Shown here: positions 9,288 through 20,361 of the stretch, in pieces
Layout: every line of letters begins with the position of its first letter
How positions within the stretch are numbered: position 1 is the stretch's first letter
Notes under the pieces: generated by a model
What the model was told of the DNA's origin: nothing
Databases searched by the model: none
The model's input: the letters and a program-made list of their open reading frames with translations, nothing else
NCBI GenBank assembly: GCA_037178675.1
Contig: JAYMGJ010000603.1
Location: 32,225-96,224, forward strand
Direction: 5' to 3'
Length of the DNA stretch: 64,000 bases
Origin: Scleroderma bovista
Taxonomy: Eukaryota > Basidiomycota > Agaricomycetes > Boletales > Sclerodermataceae
Made by a program: the position numbers and the translations under genes

Positions 9288-12200
9288 ATGCGAGCCATGA
9301 TCAAAAGGCGGCTAGAAACGGTCGAAGACGCTCGTCATCACATTGGTCGTCGCAAGCGTGCTCGTCTCCGGAACATAGTAAGTCGTCTTCATCTTACGGA
9401 GTTTCAGTCGTTGACTTGATCTCCAATGTAGGAACCGCCACGCACGCCTGGTCTTCCCGACCAACAGCCCGATGCACCTTCCAACGAGGTATGCTACCCG
9501 ATTTGATTATTTTCTCTTGGCGATATTGAGATATAGTACCTGTAGGAATTACCGCACGTGCCTGAACTTCTTGAACAACTACCTGATCCACCTTACGAGG
9601 TATGTCGTCCAAAAACCACATATTTCCCTCAAACTAATGCCAATATCCAATGTAGGGACCGCCACATATGCCCGATCTTCCTCACCAACAGTTGGATCCA
9701 TATAATAATGAGGTATTTGTGCAATTCACTTGCATCCTTTCACTGATACTGATGACCAACATAGGAATGGGCATGCTCGCCTGATCGTTGGTCCCCGATA
9801 CCTCCGGATGACGAGCCCGATGAGGTATGTGACCTAATTCAATAATATTCTCTTACCGACGCTGACATCTGGCGTAGAGACCACCGCCGCTGCCTGATCA
9901 TCGGTCTCCAGCACCTCCAGGAGATCATGCTGACGAGGTATGTTTCCGTGATGCCCTTCCTGCTAGTACTGACGTGCAGTGTAGGAACTACCAGGAATGC
10001 CTGAGCATCGGTCCCAAGCACATCCAGAAGAACGCCCCACTGAGGTAGGTTGTCCATATCAAATATTTATTGGCTTATACTGATAGCTAACACAGGAACC
10101 ACCACGAACGCCTGATCGTCAGTCTCCAATGCCTCCAGAAGATCACCCAGATGAGGTATGTTGCCCATGTCAGTCACTTTCTGTTAGTATTGACGTGCAA
10201 CGAAGGAACCACCACGCACGCCTGATCACCGGTCTCCAGCGCCTCAAGAAGAGCGTCCATCCGAGGTATGTTGCCCATGTCAGTTGTTTTTTGTTAGTAT
10301 TGACGTGCAATGAAGGAACCATCGCGCACGCCTTCCCCAATGCCTCCAGGGGAACACATCAACATAGAGTATCAACGCAGGCAACGTCCTGTTGTTGACA
10401 TCATAGCTCTGGCAAGAACTGCTGTCCTTCCATCAATGCGCCATACCATGGACTTTATATTGGCTCTCAAGAATGCCTCGCTGGATGATCCAATTGCCAA
10501 GCTCAGTCGAGATACTCTCCAGAGATTACGGACTCCTCCTGATCATGACATTTCCATTGAGGACCGGGGCACCCGCTTCTCTATATCAACATACCTAGCT
10601 CTCGAGAATAGCTCTCAGGCTGCTTACAATCGTGTCTGCAAAGCAGCAAGGAAGGAGTTTTCTGACTCCCGTGGTGTAGACACCCTCCTAAGCTTTCATA
10701 ATGTCGAAAAAATCATCGCTTCATACACCGGTGTCGTCTCCGTTGAACATGATATGTGTCGAAAAAGTTGCATCGCGTATACTGGTCCATTTTCCCATCT
10801 TGAAGCATGTCCAACTTGTGGTACATCTCGCTGGCAGGAGGAGAGACTTCAGGGAACCCATGGGCGATCCAAGATTCCTGCTCAAACCTTTACAACCATT
10901 CCTATTGGCCCGCAGCTTCAAGCTCTGTACCGGAACAACAACAGTGCAGGTGATATGGACTACTTGCGACGACGGACGGAGGAGGTCCTCCAGCAGATAC
11001 GAGAAACAGGAAGTATCCCTGTCATTGATGATATAGCAATGGGCTGGGACTATCTTGGCGCCGTTCTGGATGGTGATATTAAGCCCCATGACATTGTTCT
11101 CATGGTTTCTCTCGATGGAGCGCAGCTATACGATAGCAAAGAGTCGGACTGTTGGATCTACATCTGGATCATCGTCAATTTACCCCCAGACAAACGCTAT
11201 CGCAAGCTTCATGTTCGCCCAGGGGGATTTATCCCTGGCCCCAACAAACCCAAGAATGTCGACTCTTTTCTCTTTCCAGGCGTCCATCACCTCGCGGCCC
11301 TCCAAGCCGAGGGTCTCCCCATCTGGAATGCTTGGACGGACTCACGGTACCTCTCCGATCTCTACCTGATTTTCACTACTGCAGATGGACCGGGCCTTGT
11401 GTATTGGAATGGGATGGTGGGTCACAGCGGGAAGAACGGTTGTCGCATGTATTGTGGAATCCCCAGCAGACGAAAAACGAGAGGGAAACACTACTATCCA
11501 GTCCTACCCAAGCCTCGCGACCGCTGTACCCAAGGTAGTGATCACCCAGACATCGATGTCTTTAAGCTCCTGCCTGGTGGATGTGCCGAATATGCCGACC
11601 ATCTCCAGACCATCGTTTCCGTGCCCAACCAGACGCAGTGGGACAAGCAGAAGACATAAACTGGCCTAACCAAGCCCCCTCTCATTCTCGCACTCCCACC
11701 AACCCGATCGCTTGGTGTCCCTTTGTGCATGACAACCGATATCATGCACCTTGCTGGAAATATTAGCGACCTCTTGATCTCTCTCTGGCGTGCTACCATT
11801 GATCATGCTGCAGACGACCCAGCAGACTGGCCATGGGCAGTGCTGTCGGACGAGGACGTCTGGCTCGCCCATGGCAAAGCTGTTGAGCGTGCAGGTAATC
11901 ATCTTCCCAGCTCTTACGATCGCAAACCTCGCAACATCGCTGAGAAGATCAATACCCAGTACAAGACCTGGGAGTTCCAGCTGTACATATTCGGCCTTGC
12001 TCCCATCCTACTCTACAACGTTTTGCCGATGGAATACTGGGCTAACTACTGCAAATTAGTGCGCGGATTTCAGATAATGTGCCAAAGTGCATTGTCGAAG
12101 GAGGAGCTTCTTGATGCCCACGCATTGCTGTGCAGCTGGGAACATGAGTTTGAGCTAATTTATTACAGGCTACAGGAATCGCGTATCCATTTTGTGCGGC

Positions 12201-13092
12201 TGTGTGTGCACCAAGTCGTCCATCTCGTCTCAGAGACCATATTTAAAGGCCCTCCCATCTGCTATGCCCAGTGGACAATGGAGCGCACGATCGGTAACCT
12301 TGGTGAGCAAATACGACAACCTTCCAAACCTTTCGCAAACTTGTCTCGTGAGGGCGTTCGGCGATGTCAAGTCAACTCCCTCCTCAGCATTATGCCCGAA
12401 CTCGACGACTCAAACCCTGGACTTCCATATGGCTCTGTCGATCTTGGCGACGGATACATTTTACTTCGGAAACGTGCCAAGCATCCAATCATTCCTCGAG
12501 GTGACGAAGCTACAGCCATTCTGGAATTTCTTGACCCTGGGTATGCCTTACCACGCATCACAAAATGGGCCCGGTTGCGTCTACCAAATGGTCAAATTGC
12601 TCGCTCGGCCTGGAGAGAGAAGCTTCGCCTTCCAGAACAGATTCGTATTTCACGCAATGTCAAGGTACGTCTGTCTTCCTACTGAATTGTATCGTCACAC
12701 TGACAAGTACCTTGTAGTTTTTCTCTCACGGTACTACACGGTGCGGAGAGGTTCAGTATTTTACTCGGCTCGCTGTTGGCCATGACGAACACGCTGAGTT
12801 CGTCGATGTTGCTGTTGTCCGCATGTATTCTACACCTGATGCTGAGTTACTCCGGCTCTCACATCATGTGGTATTGGCTTCGCAACTGACAGACACGATC
12901 TCAGTAATCTGTGTCCAGCAGATTATTGGCGTCATTGCAATGATCCCTCGGCAAATGGTACTGCCATCTGGCATGGAACAAGAAGTGTATTGTTTGATGG
13001 AACGGCCAGGGTATGACATATCAGACTGGGGTGTACCATACAGCGTGTATCGTGAAGGGGACGATGACGATGGGGACGATGATGTTGAGTAG
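9288..13092 (+). pseudogene. Tnp2/CACTA-like transposase with mini-exon array, one internal stop
   Basis: Exons: 9288-9377, eight mini-exons (9432-9488, 9546-9599, 9656-9712, 9765-9824, 9878-9937, 9985-10044, 10096-10155, 10206-10265), 10316-12664 and 12718-13092. Every exon is a multiple of three and the total is ~1,093 codons. The N-terminus is basic (RRKRARLRN), followed by a Pro-rich repeat region and a Cys cluster (CPTCG). The DDE-type core has candidate acidic residues in SLDGAQLY, DIMHLAGN and MERTIGNLGEQI, as in Tnp2/Transposase_21 proteins; these excise and reinsert DNA. The tail is acidic. A TAA at 11657-11659 interrupts KT-stop-TGLTKP in an otherwise intact frame, so it is recently dead or the stop is a variant. 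CpG content is high, unlike the elements around it. Confidence 0.85.
9432..10315 (+). repeat. tandem array of eight exon+intron units (~110 bp period)
   Basis: Exon starts are spaced 114, 110, 109, 113, 107, 111, 110 and 110 bp apart. Each unit is a 54-60-nt coding block of the type EPPRTPDHRSPAP..., ending in GAG, then a ~44-57-nt intron of the type gtatgttgccc...ttgacgtgcaa..ag. All blocks are phase 0 on both sides. Units 6-8 are the most alike, including their introns, so the array grew by duplicating whole exon-intron units. Confidence 0.9.
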
Positions 13093-13194
13093 ACACGTGT
13101 ACAGTTTTATTACATTGTCCAATCGAAAGCATTATATTACCTGAAAGCAGGGGACAGGAGCACAGCGATCACCAAGAAAAAAGAACGAAAAAAG

Positions 13195-14054
13195 TTACTC
13201 CAGCTTACGACGCTTATTCTCCCGTTCAAGCTGCTCCTTCTCACATTTAGCCACAATTTCCTTCCTGCTTGCAATTTCGTGGTCGAGGATGGAAGGGTCG
13301 AATGAGCGGATGTAGTACTTCCACTCCTTGGAGGGCGCATAGTCCCTGGGCGATGGATTAGGGGTGCGCCTAGTAAGAACACGGCAAGGGAATCCGCGAA
13401 CAGTGTACGACGCCCTGGCAGAGATGAAAGCGTACTCAAGGTTTTAAATATGTGAACTTACCGTGTGTCAAAACGATTCGTAGCATCTTCAATGCTATCT
13501 TCGAGTTTGACATTGCCGTCAACACCTTGGTCTTCAGTCTTGATACGCCCAGAGTCAGCATCCTCGATCTTGGGAACAAGGCTATAGTATGACATGATAT
13601 AAAATGTTTTGAATGGTCAGATAAATGGACTTACGGTGTGTCATTGCGATCACTTTCAAGACGCTCTTCAGATTTGGCACTGCAGGAGTCTGGGTCCTCG
13701 GCTTTGATGGATTCTTCAAACTCTTGTAAAAGGTTGTCTTGAAATTCGAGCGTGATATTTTCGAGGGGGATGAGTTCTGCGTCGGGCCCTCTGACCCGAG
13801 GACGACAGCCACGGTATGTGTGAAACTCGGGGTGTTTGATGCGTACCACAATCCTCTAGTAATATTTGGATGAGACCACTACAGAGGAATCAAACGAAAC
13901 TTACCTTTTTTCCTGGAGAGGTTATGTCAAGAGAGAAAGTGTACGCGTCCCAATCGGACAAGACACCTTCAAGGTCAATGAGGACAGTGTCCTCCACCAT
14001 GGAAATGGTTGGCGCGGGAGCAAAAACCAAGTGCAGTCCGGGCGGCGATGACAT
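13195..14054 (-). CDS. hypothetical protein, 4 exons, beside Tnp2
   Basis: CDS complement(join(13195..13414,13462..13581,13635..13855,13905..14054)) gives 236 residues with all four exons in frame and consensus GT-AG introns. The start ATG at 14054 gives MSSPPGLHLVFAPAP. Two acidic Asp/Glu/Ser-rich stretches (exon 2 end and exon 3) look like a duplicated module and share similar donor sites. The C-terminus is a charged helix (KEQLERENKRRKLE). I recognise no family. It is divergent with the gene at 14178 and lies 3'-to-3' with the Tnp2 gene, about 100 bp away. The intact structure and closeness suggest an accessory gene of the same transposon, but that is inference. Confidence 0.75.
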
Positions 14055-14177
14055 TATGACAGGACAATAGAGTTTAGCTGGTTGGTTGAGCCTAACAGTG
14101 AGGTAATCCAGGGGATGGGAAATTTACCTAAGCCAAACCTTCGCTTCCTCCTCCTCGCCCCCCCCGCCATCGTCGTC
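14055..14177. promoter_or_regulatory. divergent promoter between two small spliced genes
   Basis: Only ~123 bp separate the two start codons (14054 minus, 14178 plus). The stretch contains a C-rich block (ctcctcctcgccccccccgcc) but no clear TATA. The two genes are likely expressed together. Confidence 0.45.
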
Positions 14178-16235
14178 ATGTTCTCCATGGGCAATGGCGA
14201 AGCTATGAATTTTGGTCCTGTTTCTCCTCAAGGGACTGACTCACATATACCTTCATCCCCCGATTCAATTGAAAACTCGCTTTTACTATCGTCTCTGCAG
14301 CACAGGGCAACGGGGTACACGGGCCCACAACATGTCCCTTATGCATCATATCCATCCCAAACTGGTTCATCTGGATCCAATCAAGTCATTTGGTGTGAAT
14401 ATTCCGTTTCCTCGTGAGCTGACAGTTTTATAGGGCGCATATACGCACGGTAACTCACAACTGAGTTACCTCCAAGATAGATGCAGTGCCCTGGAGCGCA
14501 GCTTACTCCAGGTAACTGCTGAGCACGATACAATAAAGTAAGTGTAATAATTTCTACATCTCATGACTGACTCTTCGGCAGGAATCTATTTGACCAACTT
14601 GCAAGCTCGGTCAAATCACCATTGGGTGCAAGCACCAATGGTGGTTCTTCTCCACAAGAAATGAATACAGAAGAGCGACCGACACGTGAAACCCACCCAA
14701 AGGTGCGCTTCTGGACGAAGAAGGACTTCGACACCTGGGTGCACTCTCCAGAGGCACAAAACAGCAACCGTGGTTTGTACGCATACATGGAAGAGGAAGA
14801 TGGCATGGTTCCGGACTCTGAAAAACTTGGGAATATGCGTACTGCCCTGCGAGCAGCTTGGACCGACCTCGCCCAGCGCGACCTGGCCCCAGGCACCTGG
14901 GGCAAGGCCAGCACGAGGGCACGGAGTTTCGTACATTCGACCATGGAGGAGGCCTACCCAATCTTCAAGTTTGCCGAGGGTGGGTGGAAGCTAGAAACAC
15001 TTTGCACTAATATGTATTCTTCCTGGCGCCTCAAACGTTTGGACAACGATGGAAAGCTGAAGAAGAATGGGCGCAGTGTCAAAGAAGAAGCCTTTGACGA
15101 CAAAGACTTTGAAGGCCACAAGCCCACCACCAGAAAACGTAAAGGACAGGGGCCCACTTCAAGGCCATCAACCAAGAAACCAAAAGGTGAGTCGTTGTAC
15201 ACGACACACAAGTCTACTGATTGCCCGCTGCAGTGGAAGATTCTCCCATTGCCAAGGCCACCACATTCATGCGTGGGCAATTACCCAGCCCATCTCTATC
15301 CAATAGTCGTTTGTCTGGAACTCCTGGTTCGTGCCTTTTTCAAAAATTTCTCTCACTTATACCCGCACAGAGCCACCTGTTGACGACATAGCAATGCACC
15401 ATGATGTAGACACGGAAGCTACAGTACAATCAACGGATCCCGAACATTCCGGTAAGTGTGGGATTATTCTTTACGTCTTCCTACATTGACCTCAAGCACA
15501 AGCAGCCTCCCAACGAATGGAGACCAGCACGCCAAGGGCACTAGTTACCGAATCCAACGCAGAAAAATCCGGGCCCTTGTCTGATCCGAATGAAATCTCC
15601 AGGATTGCAAACCATACCACCGGCAGTGTATTGTATGATCCTATGTAAGCATCCCATTGGCTAACTAACATGCCGCCACTGATTCACATCAACTTGAGGG
15701 GTTTACTGGCTACTGCCACAGAAAAGGTGAAGGTGGCAGCTGTTCCTCCAGTCCTGGATGCCCCAAAGATTCCCCACATAGCACCATTGCATACCTCGGA
15801 CACACACTCAACAAACTGGGCACCAAACAATGGAACACTGGAAACGTTTAGTACCAACGATGTGACGGCCAAGTCAAAGACCAAATTACGGCCATCCAGC
15901 ACCAAGAACGGACGGTAAGTACAGCTTGTCGCCAAAGTACTTACTAACATCGCTTTGTCAGGAATCTCTGTATGTTACGGTGGCTTAGGCAAGTCAACGC
16001 AAATGGACAAAAGGACGACTTCCGCGCCTACTATGACCAGGTATTGACCCCAGCTCAGCGCGAGGTATGTATCATCCGTTTTTATTTGCAAGCACTTACA
16101 AAACTATACAGTCTTACAATAATGAAGCCAAGCAACTTGTAAGTCATAATACACTCTGAAATCAATGTTAATCCGCTGCAGGTCGAGAGAAACTGCTGGT
16201 CAAAGGTTGTCATCGAGAACGGCACGCTCTACTAG
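14178..16235 (+). CDS. hypothetical multi-exon protein beside Tnp2
   Basis: Exons that stay in frame: ~14178-14384 (weak donor), 14434-14537, 14582-15186, 15234-15326, 15371-15451, 15506-15644, 15699-15914, 15962-16064, 16112-16138 and 16182-16235 (TAG). Nearly every intron is 43-57 nt. Exon 2 looks like a short coiled coil (SYLQDRCSALERSLLQ). Exon 3 encodes a ~65-residue globular block starting FWTKKDFDTWVHS, then a nuclear-type basic stretch (TTRKRKGQG). The tail LCMLRWLRQVNANG ... AQRESYNNEAKQL resembles small folds in transposon-associated proteins, but I cannot name it. No stops interrupt it. Start choice is uncertain; an upstream in-frame ATG exists at 14082. Confidence 0.7.
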
Positions 16236-16981
16236 ACCACTGGACACTCTCACCACTCACCACATCGTCCGCATTCACGCATGTGCTTTCGCCCAGCATC
16301 GCTTTTGCCCAGCATCGCATCTGCATCTGCATCCGCCTGCATCGCATTCGCTTTCCCCTCGCTTATACTAGATCGTCATTCCATCACCCGCATTCACCAT
16401 AGACATCGGCATTGGTGCCCATTCCACATTGGACGGACTCGAACTGTTTTTATTGGCCCCATTCATCCTGTACCCATACCCAGCGCGTACCCAGCATTGT
16501 ACCAGTTGTACTAGAGTGTAATACAGCGTCTTTTTTGAGCACATTTGTACAGCGCGAGTGCGCAATATCAATATATGTCCTGGTGTGACTGTGTAATACT
16601 ACATCATATTGTATCAGATACGAGCATATCACGCAAGGCGCACGAGCCGCAACAGAATATGCTCAGATATATCCTAATATGACTACACGAAAAAAGTACT
16701 ACAGCGCCATACCAAGTCGTGCCCCAGCATGTGCGTTGTCTCATTTATGTGAATCAGCCTGACCTGATGTGACCACATCCGACTTACCCCCTTTGGTCAT
16801 ATCTGGTCGTCCCACGTCACACCAGGTAAGGTCCAGTTTTCACTGGGAGTGAGTGTGAGCCAGGGCGTGGCGTGTATGGTGTGGTGTTTTGACGGTAGTG
16901 ATAGGAAGAGGACAAGCCAATTGTAGCACATCACAATCATTTTGTATTCATACGTGTTTTGACTTGCAACCACGAAGAAAA
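16236..16981. other. intergenic, CAND1 upstream region
   Basis: No gene seen. It contains CT-rich sequence (16280-16370), a short hairpin (gagcatat...atatgctc, 16622-16664) and presumably the right end of the Tnp2-associated element and the CAND1 promoter. I found no convincing terminal inverted repeat matching 9041-9287. Confidence 0.5.
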
Positions 16982-19900
16982 ATGACCAAAACATATATGA
17001 TGAATAGTCTCATCGAAAAGGTATGCCCGAGGACCGACGAGCATTCGTGTCTTACAGCGTCCATCGCAGATGCAGTCCCCTGATCAGGACTTCAGGTGTG
17101 TTATGGGCGCGTCTGCAGCATCGATGGCTGACCATGCATCCCAAGGTTCATGGGACTAAACGACCTCATGAACGAAATCAAACAGGATCCAAACAGCTTC
17201 ATTGGGGACGAATCAGTCGAGAACAAGGTCCTCCGACAGGTGCTCAAACTCGTCGAAGATAAGATATCCGAAGTCAAGAATCAGGCTGTCAAATGGTACG
17301 TGTGCACACGAGTGGCACTGCACAACCATCGCTTGTATATGCTCAGTAACATTCATGTAGCCTCGGCCAACTTATCAAGATCGTGCGCGAGAGCCAGATG
17401 GAGTTCGTCGTCGATTCGCTCATACACTTTCTGGTGGGCAAAGATGAGGAGTTAAGGGATATATCCGGTCTCGGTGAGTGGCCGTTGCATTAGGTGCAAG
17501 ACTCGCTGTTCGAACAGTGCCAGCATTGAAAACAATCACATCCGAGTTGCCACCGGAGGGCAGGATCGCCGGAAAAGCATGTGCGAAGCTCACACCAAAA
17601 CTCTTAAACCAGGTGTTGAACGTGAGCAGATTATGTCTCAGGAGTCATTGAGTATTTCTAAACAATCATCGACAGTCCGATACACCACCAGATACTCTGA
17701 TCGAGACGCTATCCACACTATCCATCCTGATCACCCGTTTCCCAGCCCACTTCTCCGATCCTCTCACAAAGCCGCAACCTATCGCAGCCATCGCCCCACT
17801 CCTAACACATTCACGCCCAGCAGTGCGTAAACGTACCATCCTAACTCTGTCACAATTCTTTCCAGTGTCCCCTCCCGAGCTATGCAATCATCTTTTGCTC
17901 ACAAACGTCCTCCCGAACCTCGAACCAAACGCCAGCTTGGAACAACAGCGCACGACAGTCAACCTGGTCACCGCAATCCTGAGACAGTCGCCACAACAGT
18001 TGACAACGTCGCTCGGCCAGATTATACCAGGGATTTTGAGGGCCATTCAGCGTGACGATGATGAACTGCGAGAAGGGTGTTTACAGGTCTGCATCAGAAA
18101 GACTGGATAGCGAATTATATGGCTCATACTGCTTCTCAGGCTCTAGAAACTCTCCTACTGAGATCCTCGGCTGAAGCTACACCGTTCGTGCCGTCCATCA
18201 TACAGACTGGTATGCAGTACATTAAGTACGACCCGGTACGTTCCTTTCAATGATGTTGCGATCCACGTATTGATCGCGCAAAGAATTACACCGGAGGGGA
18301 CGATGATGATGAAATGGCAGAAGCCGACGAAGAGGAAGAGGATGAAGAACTCGACGATGAGTCAGTCGAGACTTTCACTGATGCATTCCGTCCACTGACA
18401 TGTCTAAAGGTACTCTGACGACGAGGATACATCATACAAGATCCGCCGTGCTGCCACCAAACTTTTGGCATCCGTAATCGTCACTCGCCCCGAGCTCCTC
18501 GTATCCTTGTACAAGGAAGTCTCGCCAGTGCTCATATCCCGGTTCGGCGACCGCGAGCAGACAGTGCGTCTGGAGGTCTGGGCGACATATGTAGCACTGC
18601 TCAACCAGACAAGCACATACGGAGGGCTGCCTCAGGTTTCTTCCGATGGAGACAACGTCATGCGTGGAAAGCGCAAGCGCGATAGCGAGGAGAGGATGGA
18701 TGTTGAGGAGACCCCTTATACTCTTTTGAAATCCCAAATCCCCTCCCTGTCGAAAGCATTACTTGCCCAGCTCAGGTCGTCCAAGACCGCACCGACGACG
18801 CTCCAAGCCGGTTTCCAAGTCCTCCATGCTCTGCTATCCGTCCTTCCGGGATCGTTGCCCTCTCAAGTATCACAGATTGTCATCACAGTCAAAAGTGTCC
18901 TGTCGCAATCACCAACGACGTCCACGTCGACGCTCCATCTTTCCTGCTTGTCTTTCCTTGGCCTCTTCTTCTCGACACACGCACCTGTCGTGTTCGCACC
19001 GTCCTTACCCACTCTCACCCCGGTCCTCCTCAAATCTCTCGGCGAGCGCCACCCACGGGTCGCAGCTGAATCTTTCCGTACCTTCTCTGCCCTGCTCAAT
19101 GCGACTCGCCCGGTCAAAAACGGCGACTTCTCCGAACGCGTCTACGACCAGGCCCTCCAACGCCTCACTACGAACGACACGGATGCCGAAGTACGCACCT
19201 GTGCCGAGGACTGCATTGCCGATCTCTGGGTATGCGCATCAGACGTGATGAGGACCAAGGACGGGAGAGAATGGCAGGCTATATGTCGCGCCACGGGGAA
19301 CACAGCCGGTGCTGTGCGCGTCGTCACCAAGGTAGCACGAGAAGTCGAGATGAGCGATGCGTGGGTGGGATCATGCGTCGAGTGGGTAATGGGGCTGTTG
19401 AAGAAGAGCGGAAGGGGAGGCAAAACCGAGCTTTTCACGGCGCTGGATACGCTGCTCAGACGGTACGTGCTTGCTTTGCTTTTTTTTCCACCCCCCAGGA
19501 CCACATTTACCTATATATGCGTCAGATACCAGTCTGGCGTCCCTGCCGACCTCCCGCAGATGCTTGTTCTCCAGGTCAAGCCATACATCACCACGTCAGA
19601 CATCTCTGTTCTCTCCCAGGCACTTTCCCTACTCGCTGCCTTGCTCGATCTCGCCCCGTCCACGACCTTCCCCGCCGTCGAACGCGAGCTACTCAGCGAT
19701 ATATACCCGATTGCGCATTCCCCGCTTGTGTCTGGCGCCGCGCTCGACGCCCTTCTCGCGTTTTTCTCTGCACTTGTTCAGGCCGACCTACAGATCGCGA
19801 CTCATGTCGTGCCAAACCTTGTTATCGCCGTCGAGAAAGGGCAAAGGGCGGATGCGAACGTGATGAATGTGGCCAAGTGCGTAGGAGAGGTGGTGAGAAG

Positions 19901-20231
19901 CCAGCAGGCTGTAGCAGCAGGCACGATTGCGGAGTATTCGAGATACATCAAGGTGTGTTGTGGCTGCTCTGCGGACGTGGTGTGTTGATAGCTGATGGAT
20001 TTTCCTGCTCATAACAGAAATCGTCGAAGGCGCATGTGTCGACTGTGGTGCTGAGCTTGCTTATTCTGGGGGAGTTAGGGAGGTTCATGTAAGCCTGCTA
20101 TGCATTATATGAGAGGTGCTGGACGCTCACGCAAAATAGCGACATGTCTCCTCAACATGATGCATTCAATAATGTAATCGAGCATTTTTCTGCAGGCGAA
20201 GAAGGGGTTAGGCGCGGCGTTCTTTGCTGGT
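16982..20231 (+). pseudogene. CAND1: CAND1/TIP120 cullin regulator, 3'-truncated
   Basis: Twelve exons join in frame: 16982-17020, 17070-17095, 17146-17295, 17361-17473, 17518-17621, 17676-18086, 18140-18235, 18284-18360, 18410-19462, 19526-19952, 20018-20088 and 20140-~20214. The protein starts MTKTYMMNSLIEKMQSPDQD and has HEAT repeats, LRDIS, ELPPEG and the acidic loop GGDDDDEMAEADEEEEDEE, all as in CAND1. CAND1 wraps neddylation-free cullins and exchanges F-box/Skp1 modules. After ~880 residues (DMSPQHDAFNNVIEHF) the frame shifts by one base near 20214 and similarity ends at about 20231. The last ~350-390 residues, with the TIP120 domain and the Skp1-displacing beta-hairpin, are missing. 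Upstream coding is undamaged and CpG-rich, so the break looks recent. Confidence 0.9.
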
Positions 20232-20361
20232 ATACAACTGTTTCGGAAATTCTTGTCCGAGTGGCGCAAACGCGCGCAAAGAAATAAAAAAATCGAAAAA
20301 ATCGGAAAAATCATCTTGGTGGATTCCAGTCCCTCACACTCGTTCTTTCTGCTTGATAGAA

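Noticed and set aside
11542..11799. Opposite-strand frame over the Tnp2 gene
   Set aside because: Shadow of the transposase coding frame, with no independent motif.
9041..16981. CACTA-type terminal inverted repeats around the Tnp2 block
   Set aside because: I looked for CACTA/TAGTG-like ends and long inverted matches in 9041-9290 and 16236-16981 and found none convincing by eye.
19232..20014. 260-residue frame overlapping CAND1 exons
   Set aside because: Arg/Cys-rich shadow. The CAND1 frame accounts for this DNA with correct splice sites and HEAT-like sequence.
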